Shown here: positions 12,580 through 18,953 of the stretch, one piece after another | Layout: each line of letters opens with the position of its first letter | Numbering within the stretch: the first letter of the stretch is position 1 | Origin: a virus | Strand: one strand, 5' to 3' | IMG/VR virus record: IMGVR_UViG_3300047300_000799 | Coordinates: 1-23,987 of that record | DNA: 23,987 bases | The notes under the pieces: generated by a model | The model's input: only the letters and a program-made list of their open reading frames with translations | Told to the model about the DNA's origin: nothing | The model's database searches: none | Translations under genes and position numbers: made by a program

Positions 12580-13326
12580 ATGGCTTTTGATCTCTCCTCC
12601 ATCCAGCGCACAAAGAGAATGCGCGCCCCCAAAATCGTCATTGCCGGCCCCGGCAAGATCGGCAAGACGACTTTCGCGTCCATGGCTCCCAACGCGATCG
12701 GCATCTTGACCGAGGACGGCGCCGACGCAGTCGATGCGTCTGCCTTCCCACTGGCCACCACGCTTGACCAGGTCTACGAAGCGATCGGCACGCTGCTCCA
12801 GCAGGAGCACGACTACCAGACAGTCTTCATGGACTCTCTGGACTGGCTTGAGCCGCTGATCCACGCGCACGTCTGCAAGGCCAACAAGTGGGCCAGCATC
12901 GAGGCAGCCGGCTACGGCAAGGGCTACATCGCGGCAGCTGATGAGTGGCGCACGCTGCTCAATGGCCTCGAGGCACTGCGCCAGCAACGCAACATGGCCG
13001 TGATCTTGATCGCGCACGACAAGATCAAGCACTTTGAGTCACCACTGCACGACGGGTATGACCAATACGTCTTGAAGCTGCACGACCGCGCAGCTGCCCT
13101 GGTGCAAGAGTGGGCCGACGTCATTGGCTGGGCCAACTACCGCATCGTGACCACGCAGTCCGATGCTGGCTACGGCAACAAAGAAACAAAGGCCCGCACA
13201 ACGGGCGACCGAATTCTCCATGTCGAACCTCACCCCGCTCACATGGGCGGCAACAGGTTTGGCCTGAAGAACATGAAGCTCGACTGGGCTGAATTCGCCG
13301 CGGCTCTGACCGCATCTCAAAACTGA
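12580..13326 (+). CDS. RecA-fold ATPase of the AAA_24 / Sak4 single-strand annealing type
   Basis: The 248-residue protein has Walker A GPGKIGKTT (23-31), Walker B TVFMDSLDW (81-89), and the later VILIAHDKIK segment typical of RecA-like cores. These match the AAA_24 phage nucleotide-binding family, whose member Sak4 acts with a cognate SSB in single-strand annealing recombination. The next gene encodes a DUF669 ssDNA-binding protein, the usual Sak4 partner, and nuclease and resolvase genes follow, so this is probably the phage recombinase. AAGGAAAC precedes the ATG. No separate helicase features are visible. Confidence 0.85.
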   Translation: MAFDLSSIQRTKRMRAPKIVIAGPGKIGKTTFASMAPNAIGILTEDGADAVDASAFPLATTLDQVYEAIGTLLQQEHDYQTVFMDSLDWLEPLIHAHVCKANKWASIEAAGYGKGYIAAADEWRTLLNGLEALRQQRNMAVILIAHDKIKHFESPLHDGYDQYVLKLHDRAAALVQEWADVIGWANYRIVTTQSDAGYGNKETKARTTGDRILHVEPHPAHMGGNRFGLKNMKLDWAEFAAALTASQN

Positions 13327-13344
13327 AACTAGGAACTTTTAAAC

Positions 13345-13824
13345 ATGGCACTCATTAACTTTAAAGCCTCCGCGATCACCATCGAAGAACGCTCAAATTC
13401 ATTTGGCCCTCTGCCTGCTGGCGAGTACGAAATGATGATCGTGAAGTCGGAGACCAAGCCGACCAAGTCTGGCAACGGCCACTACCTTGAGCTGGAGATG
13501 CACGTCGTCTCTGGCCAGCACTCTGGCCGTCGTCACTGGGAGCGCTTGAACCTGGACAACCCAAACCAGCAGGCCGTCAAGATCGCTGAGGAGTCACTGG
13601 CCAAGCTGTGCATGGCGCTGAAAATCGATGACGTGGAAGACAGCGAGCAGCTGCACGACCAGGTCTTCATCGCGGAGATCGGCATCGACAAGAAGGACGA
13701 GACGCGCAACGTGATCTGGGGCTATCAGGGCGTGGGCGGCCACATCAACAACGCCAAGCCCAAAGCTCCCGCGGCGCCAGCTCCTTCAGCTGCGCCTGCC
13801 AAGTCTGCAAAACCATGGGGATGA
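13345..13824 (+). CDS. DUF669 single-stranded DNA-binding protein
   Basis: The 159-residue protein has a beta-rich core (GPLPAGEYEMMIVKSE, GNGHYLELEMHVVSG, GRRHWERLNLDNP) of the DUF669 family, regarded as phage SSB-like proteins. A flexible Ala/Pro/Ser/Lys linker leads to the C-terminal tip KPWG; in bacterial SSBs an acidic tip at this place recruits partners, whereas this one is basic and short. It follows the Sak4-like ATPase by 18 bases, a known pairing. Confidence 0.85.
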   Translation: MALINFKASAITIEERSNSFGPLPAGEYEMMIVKSETKPTKSGNGHYLELEMHVVSGQHSGRRHWERLNLDNPNQQAVKIAEESLAKLCMALKIDDVEDSEQLHDQVFIAEIGIDKKDETRNVIWGYQGVGGHINNAKPKAPAAPAPSAAPAKSAKPWG

Positions 13825-14114
13825 ACATGAACACACCAGAAACACAAACCTATCGCACCGCTGTGTCCTTGACCGACATTCAAGGCAAGGTCAAGAAGAC
13901 AACTTTTACCGTGTTGCCTGACACGACCACCACCATTTGCCAGCTGCACATGGAGAACGGCTACGTGATCCTGGGCACTAGCGCCTGCGTTGATCCCACA
14001 AAGTTCAATAAAGGGTTGGGCGAGCAGTTCGCATACGAAGACGCAATCAACAAGGCATGGCCACTCGAGGGCTACTTGCTTGCTGAAGAAATCTTCCAGC
14101 GCGGCCAAGCATGA
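13821..14114 (+). CDS. N4 Gp49 / Sf6 gene 66 family protein
   Basis: The 97-residue protein contains TTICQLHMENGYVILGTSACVD followed by FNKGLGEQFAYEDAINKAWPLEGYLLAE. The motif 'T.C.L...NGY...G.SACV....F....G...A.EDA..K.WPLEGYLL' defines this phage family, whose function is not known. The ATG at 13821 overlaps the previous stop (ATGA). The ATG at 13827 is an alternative, with GGGGAT spaced better before it. Confidence 0.85.
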   Translation: MNMNTPETQTYRTAVSLTDIQGKVKKTTFTVLPDTTTTICQLHMENGYVILGTSACVDPTKFNKGLGEQFAYEDAINKAWPLEGYLLAEEIFQRGQA

Positions 14115-14187
14115 TTAACGGGGCCGAATTCGGTGTCGGACTCGGGGGGTTCCCCGTGATGATCAGCCGTAGCCGTTAGTAGGCCCC
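14111..14187 (+). other. Structured leader with possible 22-codon ORF
   Basis: The 97-base gap between genes holds GGGGCC (14120-14125) complementary to GGCCCC (14182-14187), an internal hairpin CGGGG/CCCCG (14143-14156) and the palindrome CCGAATTCGG (14124-14133). An ATG at 14111 overlapping the preceding TGA opens a 22-codon frame (MINGAEFGVGLGGFPVMISR..) to TAG at 14179. It could be a structured RNA leader of the next gene, a leader peptide, or both. Nothing else is seen in the gap. Confidence 0.3.
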
Positions 14188-14211
14188 ACCTTTTAAGAAC
14201 GAGAGAGAACT

Positions 14212-14541
14212 ATGGACATCGAACAACTGAAACTAATTTTGGAAACAGTGCAAGGCATTGCTGGCGACGCAAAGACAACCGCCATTTGGTGGATGGCGTT
14301 GCACTACGGTCTACACATCTTGAACCAACTTCTTATTGCTGGCGTCGTCATCACCGTGGCGGTCATCGTTGCACGCACCGTCATGTACTACAACGACGAT
14401 GAAAAATTCATCAAGGAGATAAGGGACGGCATGGGCTTGGGGTATGGCTACCTATGCCAGAGCGATCGAGTAAAGACCCACAATGCAATTCGCAAGATTG
14501 TCGCTGCGCACAAGGCAGAAAAATATGGCACAGATTCCTGA
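14212..14541 (+). CDS. Membrane protein with one transmembrane helix (109 aa)
   Basis: The N-terminal helix (MDIEQLKLILETVQGIAGDAK) is amphipathic. A hydrophobic region follows with one clear transmembrane segment at about 42-58 (IAGVVITVAVIVARTVMY), perhaps extended by WWMALHYGLHILNQ before it. The C-terminal half is soluble and charged. No family is recognised. GAGAGAGAAC precedes the ATG. Its 3' end overlaps the nuclease gene by 17 bases. Confidence 0.7.
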   Translation: MDIEQLKLILETVQGIAGDAKTTAIWWMALHYGLHILNQLLIAGVVITVAVIVARTVMYYNDDEKFIKEIRDGMGLGYGYLCQSDRVKTHNAIRKIVAAHKAEKYGTDS

Positions 14542-15721
14542 GTCACAGCACACGACCAGCGTGCAGATCATTCGCTGGTACGAGAGCAAGCCACAGGAAC
14601 ACCGCCCTCACATGGGCGCGTCACTGATTGGCCACAACTGCGATCGCTACATCTGGCTGACCTGGCGCTGGGCGCTCAAGCCTGAATTCGAAGGCCGCAT
14701 GCTCAGACTGTTTGGCTTTGGCCAGGCTGCCGAGTCGCGGTTCTTTGAAGAACTGCGCGGCATCGGCGCGACTGTCTGGGACGTCGATCCCGACAGCGGC
14801 GATCAGTGGCGCGTGAACGCATGCAATGGTCACTTCAGTGGCTCACTGGATGCCGTGGCCAAGGGCTTGCCCGAGGGGCCAAAGACGCCAGCTGTGGTCG
14901 AGTGTAAGACGCACAACGACAAGTCATTCAAGACGCTGCTGTCCAAGGGCGTGAAGTCTGCCAAGCCCCAACACTACGACCAGATGATCGTCTACATGGG
15001 CCTGATGGAGCTGGAACGCGCCCTGTACATCGCAGAGAACAAGAACGACTCAGCGGTTTACAGCGAGTGGGTGCACTTCGACAAAGAGCGATTCGCCCAG
15101 CTGCTCGATCGCGCACAGCGATTGATCGAGGCAACGACACCGCCCTGGCGTATTAGCACCGACGCGGAGTTTTTTGAGTGCAAATACTGCTCGATGTGGA
15201 AGCACTGTCACGGCGGCATGGCTGCCGAGGCCAACTGCCGCACCTGCTGCCATTCTTCGCCCGTTGAGAATGCAGCATGGCATTGCAAGCCTCACAACAA
15301 AGAGCTGTCGATCGCAGACCAGAACAAGGGCTGCAACATCCACCTGATGATCCCTGACCTGGTGCCCTACGCGGACGCCCAGGACGGTGGCGAGAACTGG
15401 ATCGCCTACAAGCACAAAGAGACCGGCGAGTTTTTCGTCAACGGCCCAGAGGGCATCAAGGAGTACGGCGCCACGTTCAGCAGCAAGGAGCTGCACAACT
15501 GCCCAGGCTCTTTGCTGGCCGAGGTGATTGCGCACAAGAACGAGTTTCCTGTGAGCACCGTTGAGTCTGGCGACGTCAAGCGCCCTGGCATCGACACCAC
15601 CTGGGACGACCTGGCCACGCACCCTGACGACATTCCAGTCAAGGCCGACAACCCGACCAAGCGCGAGGCAGCCAAGAAGATCAAGAGCGCGGTCAAGGTC
15701 ATGGAGGCACTCAAAAAATGA
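14525..15721 (+). CDS. PD-(D/E)XK (RecB/Cas4-like) nuclease with likely Fe-S cluster
   Basis: The core motif is SGSLDAVAKG (D109) followed by AVVECKTHN (E126, K128), the GxxDA...ExK signature of RecB-type nucleases. Four Cys match the Cas4/AddB/Dna2 iron-sulfur layout: C39 near the N-terminus, then C219, C222 and C228 (ECKYCSMWKHC). A second Cys/His-rich domain (residues about 238-273) could bind zinc. With the Sak4-like ATPase and SSB it would make a phage recombination exonuclease that resects ends. The frame opens at 14483; the ATG at 14525, with AAGG upstream, starts the conserved part (398 residues). Confidence 0.87.
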   Translation: MAQIPESQHTTSVQIIRWYESKPQEHRPHMGASLIGHNCDRYIWLTWRWALKPEFEGRMLRLFGFGQAAESRFFEELRGIGATVWDVDPDSGDQWRVNACNGHFSGSLDAVAKGLPEGPKTPAVVECKTHNDKSFKTLLSKGVKSAKPQHYDQMIVYMGLMELERALYIAENKNDSAVYSEWVHFDKERFAQLLDRAQRLIEATTPPWRISTDAEFFECKYCSMWKHCHGGMAAEANCRTCCHSSPVENAAWHCKPHNKELSIADQNKGCNIHLMIPDLVPYADAQDGGENWIAYKHKETGEFFVNGPEGIKEYGATFSSKELHNCPGSLLAEVIAHKNEFPVSTVESGDVKRPGIDTTWDDLATHPDDIPVKADNPTKREAAKKIKSAVKVMEALKK

Positions 15722-15828
15722 TCCACTGGCTTTGGCTTTTTGCGGCGCTCTTTGCGGGCGTCTTTGTTGGCATGTTGACGATGGCCCTTTGTGTCATGAC
15801 GAGGGGCGCTGATGAAGGAACTGATTGA
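15718..15828 (+). CDS. Tiny membrane protein (36 aa), DUF3789-like
   Basis: The ATG at 15718 overlaps the nuclease stop by 4 bases. The 36-residue product is one transmembrane helix (about residues 3-25, WLWLFAALFAGVFVGMLTM) with a short polar tail (TRGADEGTD). Size and composition resemble the DUF3789 type of tiny phage membrane proteins. Its 3' end overlaps the HNH-like gene by 17 bases. Function is unknown. Confidence 0.65.
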   Translation: MIHWLWLFAALFAGVFVGMLTMALCVMTRGADEGTD

Positions 15829-16315
15829 TCGCGTGCGCAGGCACATCGAGGAGATCGGTGACTGCTGGGAGTGGACTGGCGCAATGCAGTCCAACGCTCC
15901 CACACCAACTATCAACTACCAACGCAAGGCCCAGCCTGTGCGCCGCCTTCTGGCGCAGCACATGGGCAAGGTCATCACCGGCAAGTTGGTGACATGCAAG
16001 TGTCGCAACGAGCTGTGTGTCAATCCTGATCACCTCCTGGTGGTGACGCGCAAGCGCCTCCAGGAGATGGTCTCGAAGGAACGTAAGTACACCAGCAACC
16101 CCGTCCGCATGCGCAAGCTGGCCGCCAAGGCCAGGGAGCACAGCAAGCTCACCGCAGAGCTGGCTGCGGAAATCAGAGAGGCCGACGGCTCACAGCGAGA
16201 GATCGCTGCGCGTTACGGCGTCAGCCAGTCAACTGTCAGCGTGATCAAGCGCGGCGTGACCTGGCGCGACTACTCAAACCCATTCGCTCAACTTATTGGA
16301 GGACTCAACAAATGA
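15812..16315 (+). CDS. HNH-endonuclease-like protein fused to a helix-turn-helix
   Basis: Residues about 15-80 follow the plan of small phage HNH nucleases (CWEWTGAMQSNA...RRLLAQHMG, then CKCRNELCVNPDHL). In that plan the catalytic His normally opens the 'H.C.N..C.NP.HL' motif; here the position is Cys (C62). N71 and H74 are kept, and the zinc-type Cys (C64, C69) are present. Residues 111-150 (KLTAELAAEIREADGSQREIAARYGVSQSTVSVIKRG) are a helix-turn-helix. The protein surely binds DNA; whether it still cuts is doubtful. It overlaps the resolvase gene by 4 bases. Confidence 0.75.
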   Translation: MKELIDRVRRHIEEIGDCWEWTGAMQSNAPTPTINYQRKAQPVRRLLAQHMGKVITGKLVTCKCRNELCVNPDHLLVVTRKRLQEMVSKERKYTSNPVRMRKLAAKAREHSKLTAELAAEIREADGSQREIAARYGVSQSTVSVIKRGVTWRDYSNPFAQLIGGLNK

Positions 16316-16794
16316 GTTTCATTATTGGAATAGACCCAGGCGCAGCCGGCGCCGTGGCCATCATCGAGGACACCGGCAAGCTGGTGCACGTGTTTGAGAT
16401 GCCCGCGGTCGAGGTAATCGTGGGCGGCAAGGCCAAGCGCCGCGTCAGCCCCGAGATGCTGGCCGCGGAGCTCGAGCTCTACGCCTACCAAGGCGCGAGA
16501 GCCGTCATTGAGCAGGTGGGCGCCATGCCTGGCCAGGGCGTCACCTCCATGTTTGCCTTTGGTGAGTCCTTTGGCCTGGCCAAAGGCGTCTTGGCGGGCC
16601 TGAAGATCCCGACCAGCACCGTTACCCCTGGCAAGTGGAAAAAAGCGCTCCAGCTCAATTCTGGCAAGGATGGCAGCCGTCAAAAAGCCGCCCAGATCTG
16701 GCCAGCGCATGCTGGCGAGTTCAAACGGATCAAAGACGACGGCAAGGCCGAGGCTGCGCTGATCGCCTACTGGGGGAGGACTGTGCCAATTTAA
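16312..16794 (+). CDS. RuvC-like Holliday junction resolvase
   Basis: The protein starts SFIIGIDPGAAGAVAIIED, the RuvC/RNase H first strand with catalytic D8. It continues with AVIEQVGAMPGQG (E67), FAFGESFGLAKGVLAG and KIPTSTVTPGKWKKAL, then KDDGKAEAALIA with the C-terminal acidic residues (D142/D143, E147). The arrangement matches RuvC-like phage resolvases, which cut branched DNA from recombination or replication before packaging. At 160 residues it is complete. It ends the recombination block; integrase follows after a 69-base gap with its own promoter. Confidence 0.87.
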   Translation: MSFIIGIDPGAAGAVAIIEDTGKLVHVFEMPAVEVIVGGKAKRRVSPEMLAAELELYAYQGARAVIEQVGAMPGQGVTSMFAFGESFGLAKGVLAGLKIPTSTVTPGKWKKALQLNSGKDGSRQKAAQIWPAHAGEFKRIKDDGKAEAALIAYWGRTVPI

Positions 16795-16802
16795 TCCGGG
16801 TA

Positions 16803-16831
16803 TTGACGTTTGCTTTTGCTGTTGCGATAAT
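16803..16831 (+). promoter_or_regulatory. Strong sigma-70 promoter for integrase
   Basis: TTGACG (16803-16808), exactly 17 bases, then GATAAT (16826-16831): 5 of 6 matches in each box. It starts transcription about 25 bases before the integrase ATG, with GAGG as ribosome binding site. It is the best promoter in the window. Confidence 0.8.
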
Positions 16832-16863
16832 CTCACCAACCGAAACACGAACGAGGCAGAACG

Positions 16864-17820
16864 ATGGCAATCAAACTACGCGGCGAAACATACTGGCTGG
16901 ACGTCATGATCAAGGGCAAGCGCGTGCGCGAGTCCTTGAAGACGTCCGACAAGAAGCAGGCCCAAGAGCTGCACGACATTCGCCGCGCCGAGCTGTGGCG
17001 CACTGGCGCCCTCAAGGAAAAGCCCAAGAAGACCTGGAACGACGCCACCGACAAGTGGAAGGTCGAGAAGGCCGGCAAGCGCTCCATCTCTGACGACGAG
17101 GACAAGATCACCTTCCTCAAGCCAAAGCTGGGCGCCCTGCTGCTGACCGACATCGACCGCGACACGATCGAGGAGGCTCTCCCCGAGGGCGTCAAGCCAG
17201 CCACCCGCAACCGCTACCGCGCCCTGATCCGTGCCATCTTCCGCGCAGCTCAGATCGACTGGCAGTGGATCGACACCATCCCAGGCTTTCGCAAGGAGGA
17301 GGAACCCACCCGCCGCGTCGCATATTTGACACGCGAGCAGGCCGAGTCCGTTATCGCCAACCTCCCAGTAAAGTACCGGTCTCCCGTCCGTTTTGCTTTG
17401 CTCACCGGGTTGAGAAAAGCTAATGTCTTTGGCCTGCGCTGGGAGAACGTGAACCTGGAGACGGGCATGGTGATCGTGCACGCGGACGAGGCCAAGGCGG
17501 GCGAGCGCATCCTGGTGCCGCTCAACAAGCAGGCGCGGGATCTCCTGGCGAGCTATCCAGAGCCTCGTGAAGGCCTTGTATTTCAATGCCCTGTACGTAT
17601 TTCCCCCACCACCTGGGCGAACGCCACCAAACGCGCTGGCGTGCCCTGGTGCCGCTTCCATGACCTGCGCCACACCTGGGCCAGCTGGCATGCCATGGCC
17701 GGCACGCCGATGTCGGTGCTCCAGGAGTTGGGCGGCTGGCACTCAGCCGAGATGGTCAGGAAGTACGCCCACCTGTCGCCGGAGCATCTGGCCGCGGCTG
17801 CCGAGAAAGTGACCTTCTAA
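16864..17820 (+). CDS. int: Tyrosine-recombinase integrase
   Basis: The 318-residue enzyme catalyses site-specific recombination between attP and a host attB. Residues 1-55 look like the arm-binding/AP2-like N-terminus (YWLDVMIKGKRVRESLKTSD). About 57-140 is the core-binding SAM-like domain. About 150-318 is the catalytic domain with R184 (TGLRKANV), K211, H266 and R269 (HDLRHTWAS), H293 (GGWHS) and nucleophile Y301 (KYAHLSPEHL). All catalytic residues are present. It has its own promoter and ends directly against the att region, the usual int-attP arrangement. No excisionase is recognised nearby. Confidence 0.95.
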   Translation: MAIKLRGETYWLDVMIKGKRVRESLKTSDKKQAQELHDIRRAELWRTGALKEKPKKTWNDATDKWKVEKAGKRSISDDEDKITFLKPKLGALLLTDIDRDTIEEALPEGVKPATRNRYRALIRAIFRAAQIDWQWIDTIPGFRKEEEPTRRVAYLTREQAESVIANLPVKYRSPVRFALLTGLRKANVFGLRWENVNLETGMVIVHADEAKAGERILVPLNKQARDLLASYPEPREGLVFQCPVRISPTTWANATKRAGVPWCRFHDLRHTWASWHAMAGTPMSVLQELGGWHSAEMVRKYAHLSPEHLAAAAEKVTF

Positions 17821-17886
17821 TGTCACGTTTTTGGCACAAAGCAGGTTTGATCGAGTGGGCGGTATGTCGTAAGTGTTTGATTTTTC

Positions 17887-17930
17887 TGGAGGCGGGGGTC
17901 GGAATCGAACCGGCGTACACGGATTTGCAG
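17887..17930 (-). other. tRNA-Cys 3' half (att core, not a functional tRNA)
   Basis: Read on the minus strand this is CTGCAAATCC... through ...GGTTCGATTCC to CCGCCTCCA. It contains an anticodon loop with GCA, the variable region, a T loop TTCGATT, the acceptor 3' strand, discriminator T73 (the Cys identity base) and CCA. The bases 5' of the anticodon loop do not complete the stem, and there is no D arm, so no tRNA is made. A C-A mismatch is predicted in the T stem (position 50/64). A frame across it that reads GIEPAYTDLQG is an artefact of the tRNA sequence. Confidence 0.85.
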
Positions 17931-17941
17931 GGCGATCCGAC

Positions 17942-17968
17942 AAAAAAGTGCCCTGAAAATCAGGGCAC
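17942..17968 (-). terminator. Rho-independent terminator of the late (lysis) operon
   Basis: GTGCCCTGA and TCAGGGCAC (17948-17968) form a perfect 9-base-pair stem with a 3-base loop. On the minus strand six T follow (17947-17942). It stands 54 bases after the spanin stop and stops leftward transcription before the att core and the integrase gene. Confidence 0.88.
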
Positions 17969-18021
17969 AAGGACTCAATGGCAAACTGCGTGGCACAAAC
18001 CACGGCACAATTTTGGCACAG

Positions 18022-18495
18022 TCATTTAGGCGCCAAGCACACGCTCCTGACGTAGGTCTGCAGGCCTACGACGACCGCTGCCAGGCGGTCAGCTTCTGCC
18101 GCCACTCCAACAAGAGTTGACGCACAGCTTCCGAGTAGCTCCCGCTCGAGGCCGGATCGGCCATCAGCTCGGATGGCGGGGGCGGGATCTTTGGCGCTAG
18201 GGGCGCCGATGGCATAGAGCTCGCTGCGCAGCCAATCAAGCTCAGAACGAGAGCGAGTGGCAGCAGCAGCCGCCTTGCGTTTTTCCAGGTCATATTGATC
18301 CTCTGCTTTCTGTCTTGCGGCCAGTAGGTCGTGCTCGCGCTTCCTGGCCAGCTCCTCGGCCTTTTGCAGGCTCTGGGCATATCCCTGCTTCATCTGGGCC
18401 ACCTTGGCGTCGTAGCGCCATTCCTGGACCTGCCAGGCGCCCCAGGATGTGATGGCAGCAGAGACAAGGGCAGCGGCGACGTGCGTGTAGACCAT
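18022..18495 (-). CDS. Rz: Rz-like inner-membrane spanin
   Basis: The i-spanin subunit bridges inner and outer membrane and destroys the outer membrane at the end of lysis. An N-terminal membrane anchor (HVAAALVSAAITSWGAW, about 5-21) is followed by a long charged helical region (KVAQMKQGYAQSLQKAEELA onward to about residue 95), the periplasmic coiled coil of Rz proteins, and an Ala-rich C-terminus. The frame opens at 18597, but GGGGGAG just before the ATG at 18495, 3 bases from the lysozyme stop, marks the start (157 residues). Rz1 is nested in another frame inside it, which confirms the call. Confidence 0.88.
   Translation of the reverse strand: MVYTHVAAALVSAAITSWGAWQVQEWRYDAKVAQMKQGYAQSLQKAEELARKREHDLLAARQKAEDQYDLEKRKAAAAATRSRSELDWLRSELYAIGAPSAKDPAPAIRADGRSGLERELLGSCASTLVGVAAEADRLAAVVVGLQTYVRSVCLAPK
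18066..18293 (-). CDS. Rz1: Rz1-like outer-membrane lipoprotein spanin, nested in Rz
   Basis: In a different frame within Rz, ATG at 18293 (GAGG before it) starts a 75-residue lipoprotein. It has a signal peptide MTWKNARRLLLPLALVLS with lipobox LIGC (C22 is the lipidated residue). A Pro-rich mature part follows (SAPLAPKIPPPPSELM), then a helical end. Proline richness, lipobox and nesting are the standard marks of Rz1, the o-spanin that joins Rz across the periplasm. Confidence 0.88.
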   Translation of the reverse strand: MTWKNARRLLLPLALVLSLIGCAASSMPSAPLAPKIPPPPSELMADPASSGSYSEAVRQLLLEWRQKLTAWQRSS

Positions 18496-18497
18496 GC

Positions 18498-18953
18498 TCA
18501 CTCCCCCATGCACTGTCGATATTCCGACAGTCTGCGTTTTGTGAGGCCTGCCAGGGGCTTCCCCTGAAACCTGTCCCAGCGCAGGATCTCCTTGCACGCG
18601 CCCTCGTAGTCCTGGGCGTTGAGCTTGCGGACCAGGGTGGAATTGCAGAAGGCCGTCTGGCCAATGTTGTAGGTGAGCGAGGTGTAGGCGTCGTACTCGC
18701 GCTGATGCAGCGGAACCGTCACGCAGCGCTTGATCGCGCCCTCGAATTGCTGAATATCTTGTAATGCCCTCTGGAGGGCCTTGGGCGGTGTGATGCTGTC
18801 GCCCAGCTTGACGCCGTCAGTGGTTCCAAAGCCGATCGTTGGCTTGTCACCTGGGACAGGAATGATCGCCTTGCTGCTGTAGTCCTCATGCAGCGCGATC
18901 CCAACCAGAGCAGATGCGCTCAAGGCCAGGCCGGCGAGCTGCATGCGGTTCAT
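18498..18953 (-). CDS. Phage lysozyme (GH24), probable SAR endolysin
   Basis: This muramidase degrades peptidoglycan at lysis. Residues 5-21 (QLAGLALSASALVGIAL) form a weakly hydrophobic Gly/Ala/Ser-rich helix, typical of a signal-anchor-release segment, so export may not need the holin. HEDYSSKA gives the catalytic Glu (E23), and GDKPTIGFGTTDG the Thr-containing loop. The later WDRF and SEYRQC segments fit GH24. The usual catalytic Asp six residues before T39 is Val; D36 in 'GDKPT' is shifted, a variant I recall in a lysozyme subgroup of Burkholderiales phages. It starts in a one-base stop/start overlap with holin. Confidence 0.87.
   Translation of the reverse strand: MNRMQLAGLALSASALVGIALHEDYSSKAIIPVPGDKPTIGFGTTDGVKLGDSITPPKALQRALQDIQQFEGAIKRCVTVPLHQREYDAYTSLTYNIGQTAFCNSTLVRKLNAQDYEGACKEILRWDRFQGKPLAGLTKRRLSEYRQCMGE

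Larger units (their letters stand above)
17821..18021. other. attP: Phage attachment site attP with repeated integrase arm sites
   Basis: The 201-base gap between int and the spanin genes contains a tRNA-Cys 3' half (17887-17930) as core. Around it are copies of a GGCACAA motif in one orientation: TGGCACAAA at 17832-17840 on the int side, and GGGCACAAG (17963-17971), TGGCACAAA (17991-17999), CGGCACAAT (18003-18011) and TGGCACAG (18014-18021) on the other. A poor copy (TGTCACGTT) lies at 17821-17829. Repeats on both flanks of a core are the signature of arm-type integrase binding sites. Phage genes on both sides show that the site is unrecombined. Confidence 0.8.

Noticed and set aside
17887-17930. 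A functional tRNA-Cys gene
   Set aside because: Only the 3' half is present; the 5' acceptor strand, D arm and 5' anticodon stem are missing.
17820-18029. A 69-codon plus-strand frame reading GIEPAYTDLQG
   Set aside because: It is the translation of the tRNA-Cys fragment and arm repeats, a well-known false gene at att sites.
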